Below, piece by piece: positions 1 to 8,744 of a stretch of 64,000 nt of DNA (within the stretch, counting starts at the first letter, position 1; every line of letters begins with the position of its first letter). Origin of the DNA: Opacimonas sp002292215 (GTDB lineage: Bacteria; Pseudomonadota; Gammaproteobacteria; Enterobacterales; Alteromonadaceae); contig OX044360.1 in assembly GCA_943846745.1 (NCBI GenBank), positions 2,728,001-2,792,000 of the forward strand. The letters run 5' to 3'. The notes under the pieces were generated by a model. That model saw only the letters and a program-made list of their open reading frames with translations, made no database searches and was not told the DNA's origin. Made by a program: the position numbers and the translations under genes.

Positions 1-957
1 GGCAATACCTTTCATTTGATGTTGCGTCCAGGTACCGAAATTATTCAACAACACGGTGATTTGCATGACTTTATGCATTGGGATAAACCGATCCTGACTG
101 ATTCAGGTGGTTTCCAAGTATTTAGCTTGGGTGCAATGAGTAAAATCAACGAGGAAGGTGTGACCTTTCGTTCTCCGATTAACGGCGAGAAAATTCTCTT
201 AACACCGGAAAAATCAATCGAGGTACAGCGTGAATTAGGCTCTGATATTGTGATGATTTTTGATGAATGCACGCCTTATCCGGCAACGGAGCAAGAAGCC
301 CGAATTTCGATGGAGCTATCTCTGCGTTGGGCGCAGCGTAGTAAAGACGAACATGGTGATAGTGACTCTGCATTGTTTGGTATTGTTCAAGGTGGTATGT
401 ATGAAGGTTTACGTGATATCTCGCTCGAAGCATTAGAGAAAATCGGATTTGATGGCTATGCAATTGGCGGTTTATCAGTTGGTGAGCCCAAAGAAGACAT
501 GATTCGAGTGCTGGATAATACGGCGCATAAATGCCCAGAAAATAAACCCCGTTACTTGATGGGGGTGGGTAAGCCGGAAGATATCGTTGAAGCGGTTCGC
601 CGTGGCATTGATATGTTTGATTGCGTGATGCCAACCCGCAACGCACGTAATGGTCATATGTTTGTGACGGATGGTGTGGTGAAGATCCGTAATGCAAAAC
701 ACAAAACGGATACAGGCCCATTAGACGAAAAATGCGATTGCTACACTTGTAAAAATTATTCTCGGTCATATCTACATCATTTAGACAAGTGTAATGAGAT
801 CCTCGGTGCACGTTTGAACACAATTCACAATTTACGTTATTATCAAATTGTGATGCAGGGATTGCGTGATGCAATCGAACAAGGTCAATTAGACGAATTT
901 GTGACAGAATTTTATCAGCAAAAAGACATGCCAGTGCCGGCACTAGAATCGGCATAA
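1..957 (+). CDS. tgt: Queuine tRNA-ribosyltransferase (5' truncated by window edge)
   Basis: Exchanges guanine for the queuine precursor preQ1 at the wobble base of tRNAs with GUN anticodons. The reading frame is open from base 1 (GNTFHL...), so about 55-60 N-terminal codons lie outside the window; an internal ATG at 19 is not the start. Visible family marks are LTDSGGFQVFSLG (base-binding aspartate), GGIDMFDCVMPTRNARNG (nucleophilic aspartate) and the zinc site CDCYTC followed by the HH of SYLHHLDKCN. The C-terminus is complete. yajC follows after 33 bp, the tgt-yajC-secD-secF order common in gammaproteobacteria. Confidence 0.97.
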   Translation, partial: GNTFHLMLRPGTEIIQQHGDLHDFMHWDKPILTDSGGFQVFSLGAMSKINEEGVTFRSPINGEKILLTPEKSIEVQRELGSDIVMIFDECTPYPATEQEARISMELSLRWAQRSKDEHGDSDSALFGIVQGGMYEGLRDISLEALEKIGFDGYAIGGLSVGEPKEDMIRVLDNTAHKCPENKPRYLMGVGKPEDIVEAVRRGIDMFDCVMPTRNARNGHMFVTDGVVKIRNAKHKTDTGPLDEKCDCYTCKNYSRSYLHHLDKCNEILGARLNTIHNLRYYQIVMQGLRDAIEQGQLDEFVTEFYQQKDMPVPALESA

Positions 958-990
958 GCCATTATTTTTAACTATTAAGGAAGTACTACT

Positions 991-1329
991 ATGAGTTTAT
1001 TTATTTCAACAGCACATGCACAAGCAGCCGGCGGAAGCGCACAAGGTGGCGGTTTTGAAATGCTAATTATGTTAGCTGTATTTGGTTTAATATTTTATTT
1101 CTTATTATACCGTCCACAAGCTAAGCGTGTAAAAGAACACAAAAATCTTGTTTCTTCATTATCTAAAGGTGATGAAGTGCTTACACAAGGTGGCCTAGTA
1201 GGTAAAATTACTAAAGTGACTGAAGACAAAGATTTTATTGAGATTGCATTGAATGAATCAAATGAAATCATTATTCAAAAATCAGCGGTAACAGCCATGT
1301 TACCAAAAGGCACAATGAAAGCTGTCTAA
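991..1329 (+). CDS. yajC: Sec translocon accessory protein YajC
   Basis: Small single-span inner-membrane protein that associates with SecDF in the Sec holotranslocon. It has 112 residues; an N-terminal segment with AHAQA is followed by a hydrophobic span at about residues 24-42, then the typical YRPQAKRVKEH and KGDEVLTQGGLVGKI motifs of the cytoplasmic domain. The ATG has an AAGGAAG ribosome site. It sits directly between tgt and secD, and a hairpin with a T-run follows it, so secDF may be partly uncoupled from it. Confidence 0.96.
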   Translation: MSLFISTAHAQAAGGSAQGGGFEMLIMLAVFGLIFYFLLYRPQAKRVKEHKNLVSSLSKGDEVLTQGGLVGKITKVTEDKDFIEIALNESNEIIIQKSAVTAMLPKGTMKAV

Positions 1330-1336
1330 TCCTTAT

Positions 1337-1366
1337 AATGGCTCGGTAATCGAGCCATTTTTTTTA
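1337..1366 (+). terminator. Rho-independent terminator or attenuator between yajC and secD
   Basis: A 9-bp perfect stem (AATGGCTCG / CGAGCCATT) with a 5-nt loop is followed by a run of T. It lies 24 bp before the secD start, so it probably lowers rather than abolishes read-through into secDF. Confidence 0.75.
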
Positions 1367-1389
1367 TATTCGAAGTAGGACTAAGAGTT

Positions 1390-3234
1390 GTGTTAAATCA
1401 AACTCCGATTTGGAAATATATTTTAGTGTTGTTGATAGTCGGTGCTTCTGCACTGTATGCTTTGCCTAATATTTATGGTGAAGATCACGCAATACAAATC
1501 TCTGCAGGACGTAATGCGCAAGTGACGCAAGCGATGGTGCCAGAAATTGAAACTATCCTAAAAGCGAACGATGTTGCGACTAAGCGTATTGATTACGCCG
1601 ATGGTAAGATCTTAGTCCGTGTCAATAGCTCTGATAGCCAGCTAGTTGCGCGTGAAGCGTTAGAAGCACAGCTTGGCGATGATTATTTTGTCGCGATGAA
1701 TTTAGCCCCTGATACGCCACAATGGTTGGCAGCATTAGGTGGTAGCCCGATGAAGCTAGGTCTAGATTTACGTGGTGGTGTTCACTTCTTGATGGAAGTG
1801 GATATGAATTCAGCAATCGCTAAAGCGACCGAAGATATGGTCGGCGATTTCCGTACTGCGTTGCGTGAAGAAAAAATCCGTTACCGTACGGTTAAACAAG
1901 TAGGTGATGCTGTCACGATTCAGTTTCGTGACCAAGAAACACTTGATAAAGCGCGTTTTTTCTTACGTAACCGTAATCCAGATTTAGAATTTAACGAACG
2001 CGATGGCTTAATCATTCGTGTGACTTTCTCTGAAAATCGCCTAGTTCAAATTCGTGATTATGCGGTAAAACAAAACATTACCATTATCCGTAATCGAGTC
2101 AATCAATTGGGTGTGGCTGAGCCATTAGTTCAAAAGCAAGGTGCAGAACGTATAGTTGTGCAGTTGCCCGGTATTCAAGATACGGCAAAAGCGAAAGAAA
2201 TTCTTAATGCAACTGCGACCCTAGAATTTAGAATGGTGGATCAGGACAATGATGTGCGTGATGCCGTCAATGGTCGTATTCCAGCATCGTCTATTTTAGT
2301 TAACGACCGCAGCGGTCGCCCACAATTGCTTAATAAACGCGTGATGCTAACCGGTAACCATATCATTGATGCTAACAGTGGTGTTGATGAATATGGCATT
2401 CCACAGGTTAATATTTCACTGGATTCAAAAGGTGGCACTAAGATGTCACAAGGCACCAAAGACAACATTGGTAACCCGATGGCGACTGTGTTTATTGAAT
2501 ACAATGCGACCGGTGAACGTGATAGTAACGACAAGCTAATTTTTGAGAAAAAAGAAGAAGTCATTTCGATTGCGACTATTCAAGCTCGTTTAGGCAGTAA
2601 CTTCCGTATTACGGGTTTAGATTCGCCCAAAGAAGCGCGTGATTTAGCCCTACTATTACGTGCTGGTGCATTGATCGCTCCGATTACTATCGTTGAAGAG
2701 CGCACGGTTGGACCAAGCTTAGGTGCTGAAAATATAGAACTGGGTATGAAAGCAATCCAAGGTGGATTGTTATTAGTGTTGTTCTTTATGCTGGTTTATT
2801 ACAAAGCATTTGGTATTGTCGCAAATATTGCGTTGGTGGCTAACTTAGTGATGATTGTTGGCGTGATGTCGATGATCCCTGGTGCGACTTTGACGTTACC
2901 TGGAATGGCGGGTATTGTATTGACCGTTGGTATGGCGGTAGATGCGAATGTTCTTATTTTTGAACGTATCCGTGAAGAAATTCGAGATGGTCGTTCACCA
3001 CAACAAGCGATCCATCATGGTTATGACAGTGCATTTTCAACTATTTTAGATGCAAATATAACGACATTTATCGCGGGTTTAATATTGTTTGCTGTCGGTA
3101 CTGGACCAATCAAAGGCTTTTCAATCACGTTGATGATCGGTATTGCTACATCCATGTTTACTGCAATCGTGTTAACACGCTTAATAGTAAACTTAGTTTG
3201 GGGCGGTCGTCGCCTTGAATCTTTGTCGATTTAA
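1390..3234 (+). CDS. secD: Protein translocase subunit SecD
   Basis: Proton-motive-force-driven RND-like subunit that helps pull exported proteins out of SecYEG into the periplasm. It has 614 residues, matching the family. The start is GTG, supported by the aligned N-terminus MLNQTPIWKYI (E. coli MLNRYPLWKYV). There is one N-terminal membrane span, a large periplasmic P1 region with the GLDLRGGVHFLMEVD motif at about residue 120, and five spans in the last 180 residues including the GMAVDANVLIFERIREE motif. secF follows after 12 bp, so they are co-transcribed and form a complex. Confidence 0.98.
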   Translation: MLNQTPIWKYILVLLIVGASALYALPNIYGEDHAIQISAGRNAQVTQAMVPEIETILKANDVATKRIDYADGKILVRVNSSDSQLVAREALEAQLGDDYFVAMNLAPDTPQWLAALGGSPMKLGLDLRGGVHFLMEVDMNSAIAKATEDMVGDFRTALREEKIRYRTVKQVGDAVTIQFRDQETLDKARFFLRNRNPDLEFNERDGLIIRVTFSENRLVQIRDYAVKQNITIIRNRVNQLGVAEPLVQKQGAERIVVQLPGIQDTAKAKEILNATATLEFRMVDQDNDVRDAVNGRIPASSILVNDRSGRPQLLNKRVMLTGNHIIDANSGVDEYGIPQVNISLDSKGGTKMSQGTKDNIGNPMATVFIEYNATGERDSNDKLIFEKKEEVISIATIQARLGSNFRITGLDSPKEARDLALLLRAGALIAPITIVEERTVGPSLGAENIELGMKAIQGGLLLVLFFMLVYYKAFGIVANIALVANLVMIVGVMSMIPGATLTLPGMAGIVLTVGMAVDANVLIFERIREEIRDGRSPQQAIHHGYDSAFSTILDANITTFIAGLILFAVGTGPIKGFSITLMIGIATSMFTAIVLTRLIVNLVWGGRRLESLSI

Positions 3235-3246
3235 GGAGCTCAAAAT

Positions 3247-4188
3247 ATGCGTTTATTAAAAATTAATGGCACTGTCAACTTTATGCGCTTGCGCATTCCT
3301 GCATTGGCGTTTTCCACGTTACTGATTTTAGCGTCAATTGGTTCTCTTGCAGTAAATCAACTTAATTGGGGCTTGGATTTCACTGGTGGTACATTAATCG
3401 AAGTGGGTTATCCAGACAAAGCGAATCTTGATGAGATCCGTCAAGAGCTAAATGCAGCAACGTTTGGTGATGCTGTGGTACAAAACTTTGGTTCGAGTCA
3501 TGATGTCTTGATCCGTTTAGCGCCACGTGATGGCGTTAAATCGGCCGATGTTGGCGACCAAGTTATGCTTGCATTACGTGCTACTGGCAAAGAAGTCGAT
3601 ATGCGTCGCATTGAATTTGTCGGTCCAAACGTGGGTGAAGAGTTGACGGAGCAGGGCGGTCTAGCAATGCTGACTGCACTTATTTGTATTTTGATTTATG
3701 TAGCGATGCGTTTTGAGTGGCGCTTTGCGTTAGGCTCAGTTTCTGCATTAGCTCATGATGTCATCATTACATTAGGTTTGTTTTCGTTGTTACAATTAGA
3801 GTTCGATCTAACTATCCTTGCAGCGGTTTTGGCCGTGATAGGGTATTCACTCAACGATACGATTGTTGTATCGGATCGTATTCGTGAAAACTTCCGTAAA
3901 ATTCGTAAAGCGGGTCCTGAAGAAATCATCAATATTTCATTAACTCAGACCTTGAACCGAACTATTATCACCTCTGTAACGACTGCCTTGGTATTGTTAG
4001 CATTGTTCTTTGTTGGTGGGGCACTGATTCATGGTTTCTCCACAGCATTGTTATTTGGTGTGGTTATCGGTACTTATTCATCGATTTATATCTCAAGCTC
4101 AGTCGCCTTACTACTAGGTATCAGTAAAGAAGATTTGATCCCTGAAGAGATTGAAAAAGAAGGTGAAGATTTAGAGCCAATGCCCTAA
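3247..4188 (+). CDS. secF: Protein translocase subunit SecF
   Basis: Partner of SecD in the Sec accessory complex. It has 313 residues with an N-terminal span, the periplasmic GLDFTGGTLIEV motif at about residue 40, and a C-terminal five-span region with GYSLNDTIVVSDRIRENFRK, the counterpart of the SecD proton-path motif. An AAGGAGCTC ribosome site lies just before the ATG. It is the last gene of the run; a degenerate REP-like sequence and a terminator hairpin follow. Confidence 0.98.
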   Translation: MRLLKINGTVNFMRLRIPALAFSTLLILASIGSLAVNQLNWGLDFTGGTLIEVGYPDKANLDEIRQELNAATFGDAVVQNFGSSHDVLIRLAPRDGVKSADVGDQVMLALRATGKEVDMRRIEFVGPNVGEELTEQGGLAMLTALICILIYVAMRFEWRFALGSVSALAHDVIITLGLFSLLQLEFDLTILAAVLAVIGYSLNDTIVVSDRIRENFRKIRKAGPEEIINISLTQTLNRTIITSVTTALVLLALFFVGGALIHGFSTALLFGVVIGTYSSIYISSSVALLLGISKEDLIPEEIEKEGEDLEPMP

Positions 4189-4194
4189 ATAATT

Positions 4195-4210
4195 AGGGTC
4201 AGAACCAATT
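4195..4210 (+). repeat. Degenerate REP-like half-site after secF
   Basis: AGGGTCAGAACCAATT differs at only a few positions from AGGGTCAGATCCAAAT, the element that flanks the transposase at 25.8-26.4 kb and builds the hairpin at 23.86 kb. Assignment to that family is inference from sequence likeness and its intergenic position. Confidence 0.45.
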
Positions 4211-4213
4211 TAT

Positions 4214-4237
4214 AAAGCCAACCTTAGCGTTGGCTTT
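4214..4237. terminator. Bidirectional terminator between secF and the diguanylate cyclase gene
   Basis: A 9-bp perfect stem (AAAGCCAAC / GTTGGCTTT) with a 6-nt loop lies between convergent genes. The stop codon of the minus-strand cyclase gene lies in the loop (4224-4226), and its last codons form one arm. The T-run after the stem is weak on both strands. Confidence 0.6.
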
Positions 4238-5765
4238 GTTGTTTATAAATCACGACTTTATTTTTACCTTGATGTTTGGCTTGATAAAGCGCTTGGTCGG
4301 CACGTTCGAGCAGGGATTCTCGGGTATCTTCTGGCTCCATTTGCGCGACGCCAACACTGGCTTTGACGTGCAGCTTAGGGTTCTTTAATAATGAGCGTAT
4401 GTCTTGTGCAATAAGCTTAGCTTGTGTTGCATTGCAGTCCGGACAGACAATCATAAATTCATCCCCGCCATAGCGACCTAAAAAGTCAGTTTCACGCACC
4501 CGCTTTTTGATGGTTGATGCCACCCATTTAATAACTTTATCGCCGAAAGGATGGCCATATCGGTCATTGATCGTTTTAAATTCATCAATATCAATAAATA
4601 TAATCGATAGCAGTAAATGGTGACGGTTACAGCGTTCAATTTCATCTTCTAGGTGTGCGAGGATGGTCGTCTTGTTCGATATTTGGGTAAAGTTATCGAG
4701 ATTAACTTGAGTTCGCATTGCCTCTTCTTTTGTTTGATCTTTAAACGTAATCACCGCTCTAAATTTACTGAAAATTTGAAACAACTTAATCTCCAAAACC
4801 ATGGGCTTGATCCCTTGAGCGGTGCTAATACTCATCTTGTAATTAATACGACCATTTAACACCGGCTCAGCAGGATCAAAAACGACTGCGAGCAGTCGTT
4901 TTATACTAAATGGTTGAACAGCGAATGGAATGAATAATTTGGATAAATCATACCAATGATTTCCGATGATTGTTTTGATGTGCGTATCATGTTTACGAAG
5001 TGAAACATGGCTAAATACCTGTGAAAATACGGGATTGAATTGGGTGATATTACCGCCGCGATCTATTGTTAAAATCGGTCGAGTTGATTGTTGATAATGA
5101 CCACGAATATGCTGGTATAAGTAGGTATTTAAATAAAAGAAATAGGAAATCGCGCAAATGGTCAATAGTAATATCGCCATAGACCCCATCAGTAATTTAA
5201 AGATGAACTGCTCGGAAACGATAAATTCTACACTTTGTGTGGCGGTCAGCGCTGCGCTATTTTCAATGATATAACTTTTTAATTGCTGTAAAAACTCAAT
5301 AAATTCAATGCTTATTAGAGAGTGCAAATGGAGCGTTGGTGTGATTTGTTCTTTAAATACATCAGCAAATTCAAAGCTACTGATTACACGTGTTTGATGC
5401 TTGATGAGTGTATCGTGATAAGACTCAAGTTGATTAATCTGAATGACACTAATATAAGGAATTAATGAGTTAGGATCTAAATCAGTAAATAGTTGTAAAT
5501 ATTTAGCATTAAATTGGGTATAAAATTGGAAATTTTGAACATTATTAACCGTTTGGGTATTAAGCATACGCTGATGATTCAACAAGATATGTTGTTGTAG
5601 CTGATCTAATTTGAGCAAGGTGTTGTTGACGAGATTAATGTTGTTGACGAGTTGCTCAGCTTTGCGAGTGTGTTCGATTTGTTGTATCAAACCATATACA
5701 AAGAACATAATAATTCCTAACACCAATAAGATGCTGAAATTAACTGTTCTTGATTTGGTTAGCAC
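4224..5765 (-). CDS. Membrane-anchored diguanylate cyclase (GGDEF)
   Basis: Makes the second messenger cyclic di-GMP from two GTP. It has 513 residues: a membrane span at about 11-28, a roughly 150-residue periplasmic sensor region with no motif I recognise, a second span at about 185-207, a PAS-like stretch (RPILTIDRGGNITQFNPVF) and a C-terminal GGDEF domain. The catalytic loop GRYGGDEFMIV is intact, and RETD five residues before it is a complete inhibitory I-site, so product feedback is expected. The start is GTG with a weak ribosome site, so the exact N-terminus is uncertain. It stands alone, convergent with secF. The ligand is unknown. Confidence 0.9.
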   Translation of the reverse strand: MLTKSRTVNFSILLVLGIIMFFVYGLIQQIEHTRKAEQLVNNINLVNNTLLKLDQLQQHILLNHQRMLNTQTVNNVQNFQFYTQFNAKYLQLFTDLDPNSLIPYISVIQINQLESYHDTLIKHQTRVISSFEFADVFKEQITPTLHLHSLISIEFIEFLQQLKSYIIENSAALTATQSVEFIVSEQFIFKLLMGSMAILLLTICAISYFFYLNTYLYQHIRGHYQQSTRPILTIDRGGNITQFNPVFSQVFSHVSLRKHDTHIKTIIGNHWYDLSKLFIPFAVQPFSIKRLLAVVFDPAEPVLNGRINYKMSISTAQGIKPMVLEIKLFQIFSKFRAVITFKDQTKEEAMRTQVNLDNFTQISNKTTILAHLEDEIERCNRHHLLLSIIFIDIDEFKTINDRYGHPFGDKVIKWVASTIKKRVRETDFLGRYGGDEFMIVCPDCNATQAKLIAQDIRSLLKNPKLHVKASVGVAQMEPEDTRESLLERADQALYQAKHQGKNKVVIYKQQSQR

Positions 5766-5892
5766 TGATAATCCATTAGTATGACTTACATGAATTTAGC
5801 CTAAACCATAAAGCAGATTTTGCCATTTTTATTCTTGTTCAAATCGGACATTTTTGTGATGAAAACGATATAAAAAACCTTTCATCGAAATA

Positions 5893-5975
5893 CAGGCCCA
5901 GTAAAGTGCAGGCCCAGTAAAGTACAGGGTAGTAATGTGCAATAGTAAGAAGAAAATAGTAAGAAGAAGAAGAAC
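5893..5975. repeat. Cluster of short tandem repeats between dgc and suhB
   Basis: Two 16-bp units (CAGGCCCAGTAAAGT plus G or A) at 5893 and 5909 with a degenerate third copy, then two 14-bp units (AATAGTAAGAAGAA) at 5941 and 5955 followed by more AGA. The gap between the two minus-strand genes (5766-6047) has no credible ORF. Function unknown. Confidence 0.6.
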
Positions 5976-5989
5976 GCTTGGAAAGATAG

Positions 5990-6019
5990 CCACCACTCTA
6001 ATGTAGAATAGAGTGGTGG
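5990..6019. terminator. Inverted repeat after suhB, probable terminator
   Basis: An 11-bp perfect stem (CCACCACTCTA / TAGAGTGGTGG) with an 8-nt loop lies 29 bp past the suhB stop. The minus-strand side lacks a good T-run, so termination is plausible but not certain. Confidence 0.5.
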
Positions 6020-6047
6020 TATATTTTATTGAGATGCTTTGCTAGCG

Positions 6048-6821
6048 TTACTTTAGGTATTTTACAAGTTGCTGCACAACACGTGGGTTACCCGCGACAA
6101 TTTCACCTTTATGCATTGGGTCATTACCACCAGAAAAGTCAGTGACTAAGCCACCCGCTTCACGCACAATCAGCTCACCGGCAGCCATATCCCATGGTTT
6201 AAGACCACTTTCAAAAAAGCCGTCATATTTACCAGATGCGACATACGCTAAATCCAACGCAGCTGAACCTGAGCGACGAATGTCACCGGATTGAATAAAT
6301 ATTTGAGTAAATTTAGGTAAGTAGTTAGCGACTAACGTTTTGTCTTTAAATGGGAATGCAGTGCCAATAATGCCACCTGCAAGATCTTTATTTTTACCAA
6401 CACGAATGCGGTAACCATTTAATTGAGCACCAGCACCACGAGAAGCCGTAAATAAATCACCACGGATTGGATCATAGACAACAGCTTGGTCAAGGCGACC
6501 TTTGTGCATAAGGGCAATTGACACACAAAAATGTGGAATGCCTTTGATAAAGTTAGTAGTGCCGTCTAACGGGTCAATAATCCATTTGAAATTAGGATCG
6601 CCCTCAATCACACTGCCTTCTTCACCGACAAATGAATGCTCAGGATAAGACTGTTTGATTTTTTCAATGATTGCGTATTCAGCATCCTTGTCTATTTTGG
6701 TTACAAAGTCATTTTCACGTTTTGTGGTAATGGTTAAATCATCACGGTTTTCAAAACCACGGGTGATTACTGAGCCAGCACTGCGAGCAGCACGTATGGC
6801 GATATTTAGCATAGGATGCAT
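6048..6821 (-). CDS. suhB: Inositol-1-monophosphatase SuhB
   Basis: Magnesium-dependent phosphatase acting on inositol monophosphate; in E. coli SuhB also joins the ribosomal RNA antitermination complex. It has 257 residues from ATG 6821 (MHPMLNIAIRAARSAG, matching the E. coli start); an upstream GTG at 6833 would add four residues. The metal sites are intact: GEEG, DPLDGTTNF and WDMAAGELIVREAGG. It is divergent from trmJ, a neighbour in many gammaproteobacteria, with 245 bp between the two starts. Confidence 0.96.
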   Translation of the reverse strand: MHPMLNIAIRAARSAGSVITRGFENRDDLTITTKRENDFVTKIDKDAEYAIIEKIKQSYPEHSFVGEEGSVIEGDPNFKWIIDPLDGTTNFIKGIPHFCVSIALMHKGRLDQAVVYDPIRGDLFTASRGAGAQLNGYRIRVGKNKDLAGGIIGTAFPFKDKTLVANYLPKFTQIFIQSGDIRRSGSAALDLAYVASGKYDGFFESGLKPWDMAAGELIVREAGGLVTDFSGGNDPMHKGEIVAGNPRVVQQLVKYLK

Positions 6822-7066
6822 ATCAAATCTCACTACTTAAATTGTCAAAGAACTATCTTCTATTAGCGCTATACAAATGACAACATACAGGGCGTAATAG
6901 AAAATCATTGCGCAATATTATAGCAAAACAACGCGGTAAAACCTAATAGATATTATGTTTGGCACTATTTCGGCGCTATAAGTAACGACCAAAGCGTCAA
7001 CTGACCTATTAAAACGACAAAGCAATGCGTATAATGTGACACGAAATTAATTTAATAAGACTCACT

Positions 7067-7783
7067 ATGCTTGAAAATATCCGTATCGTATTGGTCAATA
7101 CTTCCCATACTGGCAATATAGGCTCAGCTGCTAGAGCGATGAAAACAATGGGATTGAGTGATTTATATTTAGTCGACCCTATTACTGCTCCGGATGGTAA
7201 ATCCAGTGCATTAGCAGCAGGGGCTGGTGATGTCTTAGCGAATGCGAAAATAGTGGACAGTGTTGCTGAAGCGGTTAAAGATTGTTCACTGATTGTTGGC
7301 ACATCCGCGCGCTCACGCACTTTACCATGGCCAATGTTAACGCCTCGTGAGTGTGGTTTACAAATGATCCAAGAGGCCCAAAAAGGACCTGTAGCATTAG
7401 TCTTTGGCCGTGAAAATAATGGCTTGACGAATGAAGAACTGCAATTATGCCATTTTCATGTGTGTATTCCGGCAAATCCAGAGTACAGCTCGCTTAATTT
7501 AGCTGCTGCGGTGCAAACATTATGCTACGAAATTCGCATGGGCTTTTTAGCACAAGAAACATTTCCGGAAGTGGAACAAGAATATCCATTAAGTGACGAT
7601 CTTGAACGTTTTTATGTACATTTAGAAAAAACACTTGCGGACACGGGTTTCATTGTCAAAAACCACCCGGGTGTAGTGATGACCAAGCTGCGTCGATTAG
7701 TCAATCGTGCGCGCCCTGAATCATCAGAACTGAATATACTTCGTGGCATTTTATCTGCGATAGACAAAAAAAATCAATCCTAA
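7067..7783 (+). CDS. trmJ: tRNA (cytidine/uridine-2'-O)-methyltransferase TrmJ
   Basis: SPOUT-class methyltransferase that adds the 2'-O-methyl group at tRNA position 32 using S-adenosylmethionine. It has 238 residues, near-identical in layout to E. coli TrmJ. The knot motifs are VNTSHTGNIGSAARAMKTMG at the start, LVFGRENNGLTNEEL and IPANPEYSSLNLAAAVQ. The C-terminal helical extension keeps NKLRR-like TKLRRLVNRARPE. A TATAAT lies about 32 bp before the start. cysE follows 29 bp downstream, suggesting a trmJ-cysE transcript ahead of the isc promoter. Confidence 0.97.
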   Translation: MLENIRIVLVNTSHTGNIGSAARAMKTMGLSDLYLVDPITAPDGKSSALAAGAGDVLANAKIVDSVAEAVKDCSLIVGTSARSRTLPWPMLTPRECGLQMIQEAQKGPVALVFGRENNGLTNEELQLCHFHVCIPANPEYSSLNLAAAVQTLCYEIRMGFLAQETFPEVEQEYPLSDDLERFYVHLEKTLADTGFIVKNHPGVVMTKLRRLVNRARPESSELNILRGILSAIDKKNQS

Positions 7784-7812
7784 TTAGAAACAAGGTACGG
7801 ACAAGGAACACC

Positions 7813-8634
7813 ATGTTTAAGCATTTACGAGAAGACGTAAAAAGTGTATTTCATCGCGATCCTGCAGCGCGTAATACCTTAGAAGTATTAACTAACTATC
7901 CAGGCTTACATGCGATTTGGATACACCGTATTAGTCATAAGCTTTGGGGTTGGGGATTCAAGTGGATTGCACGTTCACTCTCGACATTTGCTCGATTTTT
8001 GACGGGTATTGAAATTCATCCAGGAGCAACCTTAGGTCGTCGCGTATTTATAGATCATGGCATGGGAGTCGTGATTGGCGAAACCGCAGTCATTGGTAAT
8101 GATGTGACGTTATATCATGGCGTTACGCTAGGTGGGACAAGTTGGCAAGCAGGTAAACGCCACCCTACATTAGAAGATGACGTTGTAGTGGGTGCAGGGG
8201 CAAAGGTGCTCGGTCCGATTACTATGGGCAAAGGCGCTAAAATTGGTAGTAACTCAGTTGTAGTTAAAGATGCACCTGCAAATTCAACTGTTATTGGGAT
8301 CCCTGGTCGGGTTATTTTGGCGTCCGCGCAAACCGCTCATGAACAAAATGGGAAACGTGCCAAAATAGCTAAAAAATATGGGTTTGATGCTTATGCAGTA
8401 GCGGTAGATAATCCTGATCCTGTTGCTAACGCCATGGGCATGTTATTAGAACACATGCACTTAATGGACAACAAGCTTCAAGAAATGTGTACGGTGATCC
8501 AATCAATGGGCGGTGATGTATGTACTGATTCGATCCCTAAAATGGATATGGACGAATTTGCAGCGACGGGTATATCAACGCAAAAGCCGGATTCCCACGA
8601 TGATCGCCCTGAAGAATTCGACCCTGTAATCTAA
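7813..8634 (+). CDS. cysE: Serine O-acetyltransferase CysE
   Basis: Makes O-acetylserine from serine and acetyl-CoA, the committed step of cysteine synthesis. It has 273 residues: an N-terminal helical domain, then a left-handed beta-helix of hexapeptide repeats at about 65-170 with GIEIHPGATLGRR, DHGMGVVIGETAVIG and YHGVTLGGTSW. The C-terminal 100 residues are longer than a minimal enzyme and acidic. Its place before iscR is common in gammaproteobacteria and fits the cysteine demand of IscS, which is inference. Confidence 0.96.
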   Translation: MFKHLREDVKSVFHRDPAARNTLEVLTNYPGLHAIWIHRISHKLWGWGFKWIARSLSTFARFLTGIEIHPGATLGRRVFIDHGMGVVIGETAVIGNDVTLYHGVTLGGTSWQAGKRHPTLEDDVVVGAGAKVLGPITMGKGAKIGSNSVVVKDAPANSTVIGIPGRVILASAQTAHEQNGKRAKIAKKYGFDAYAVAVDNPDPVANAMGMLLEHMHLMDNKLQEMCTVIQSMGGDVCTDSIPKMDMDEFAATGISTQKPDSHDDRPEEFDPVI

Positions 8635-8652
8635 ACCTAACAGGTTATTTGT

Positions 8653-8710
8653 AATACTTGACTAATTTAGTAGGTTAAATACTTGACTAATTTAGTCGGG
8701 TAAGTAAAAT
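8653..8710 (+). promoter_or_regulatory. isc operon promoter with two tandem type-1 IscR sites
   Basis: A near-perfect 25-bp tandem repeat occupies 8653-8677 and 8678-8702; each copy carries ATACTTGACTAATTTAG followed by TAGG or TCGG. This matches the pattern of type-1 IscR sites (ATA-YY-GACT-AT-rich-AGTC-RR). The second copy contains a -35 TTGACT (8683-8688) followed after 16 bp by TAAAAT (8705-8710), so bound [2Fe-2S]-IscR would cover the promoter. Autorepression by holo-IscR is established in E. coli; here it is inferred from the sites. Confidence 0.82.
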
Positions 8711-8744
8711 AGTTAGTGTAGATTATGATTTAGGTAGCACGTAT

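Noticed and set aside
179..955. 258-residue minus-strand ORF opposite tgt
   Set aside because: Its low-complexity H/Y-rich translation is the antisense of a well-conserved tgt frame.
8653..8702. Tandem 25-bp repeat considered as a mini CRISPR
   Set aside because: No spacers, only two copies, exact match to IscR operator layout and place before iscR.
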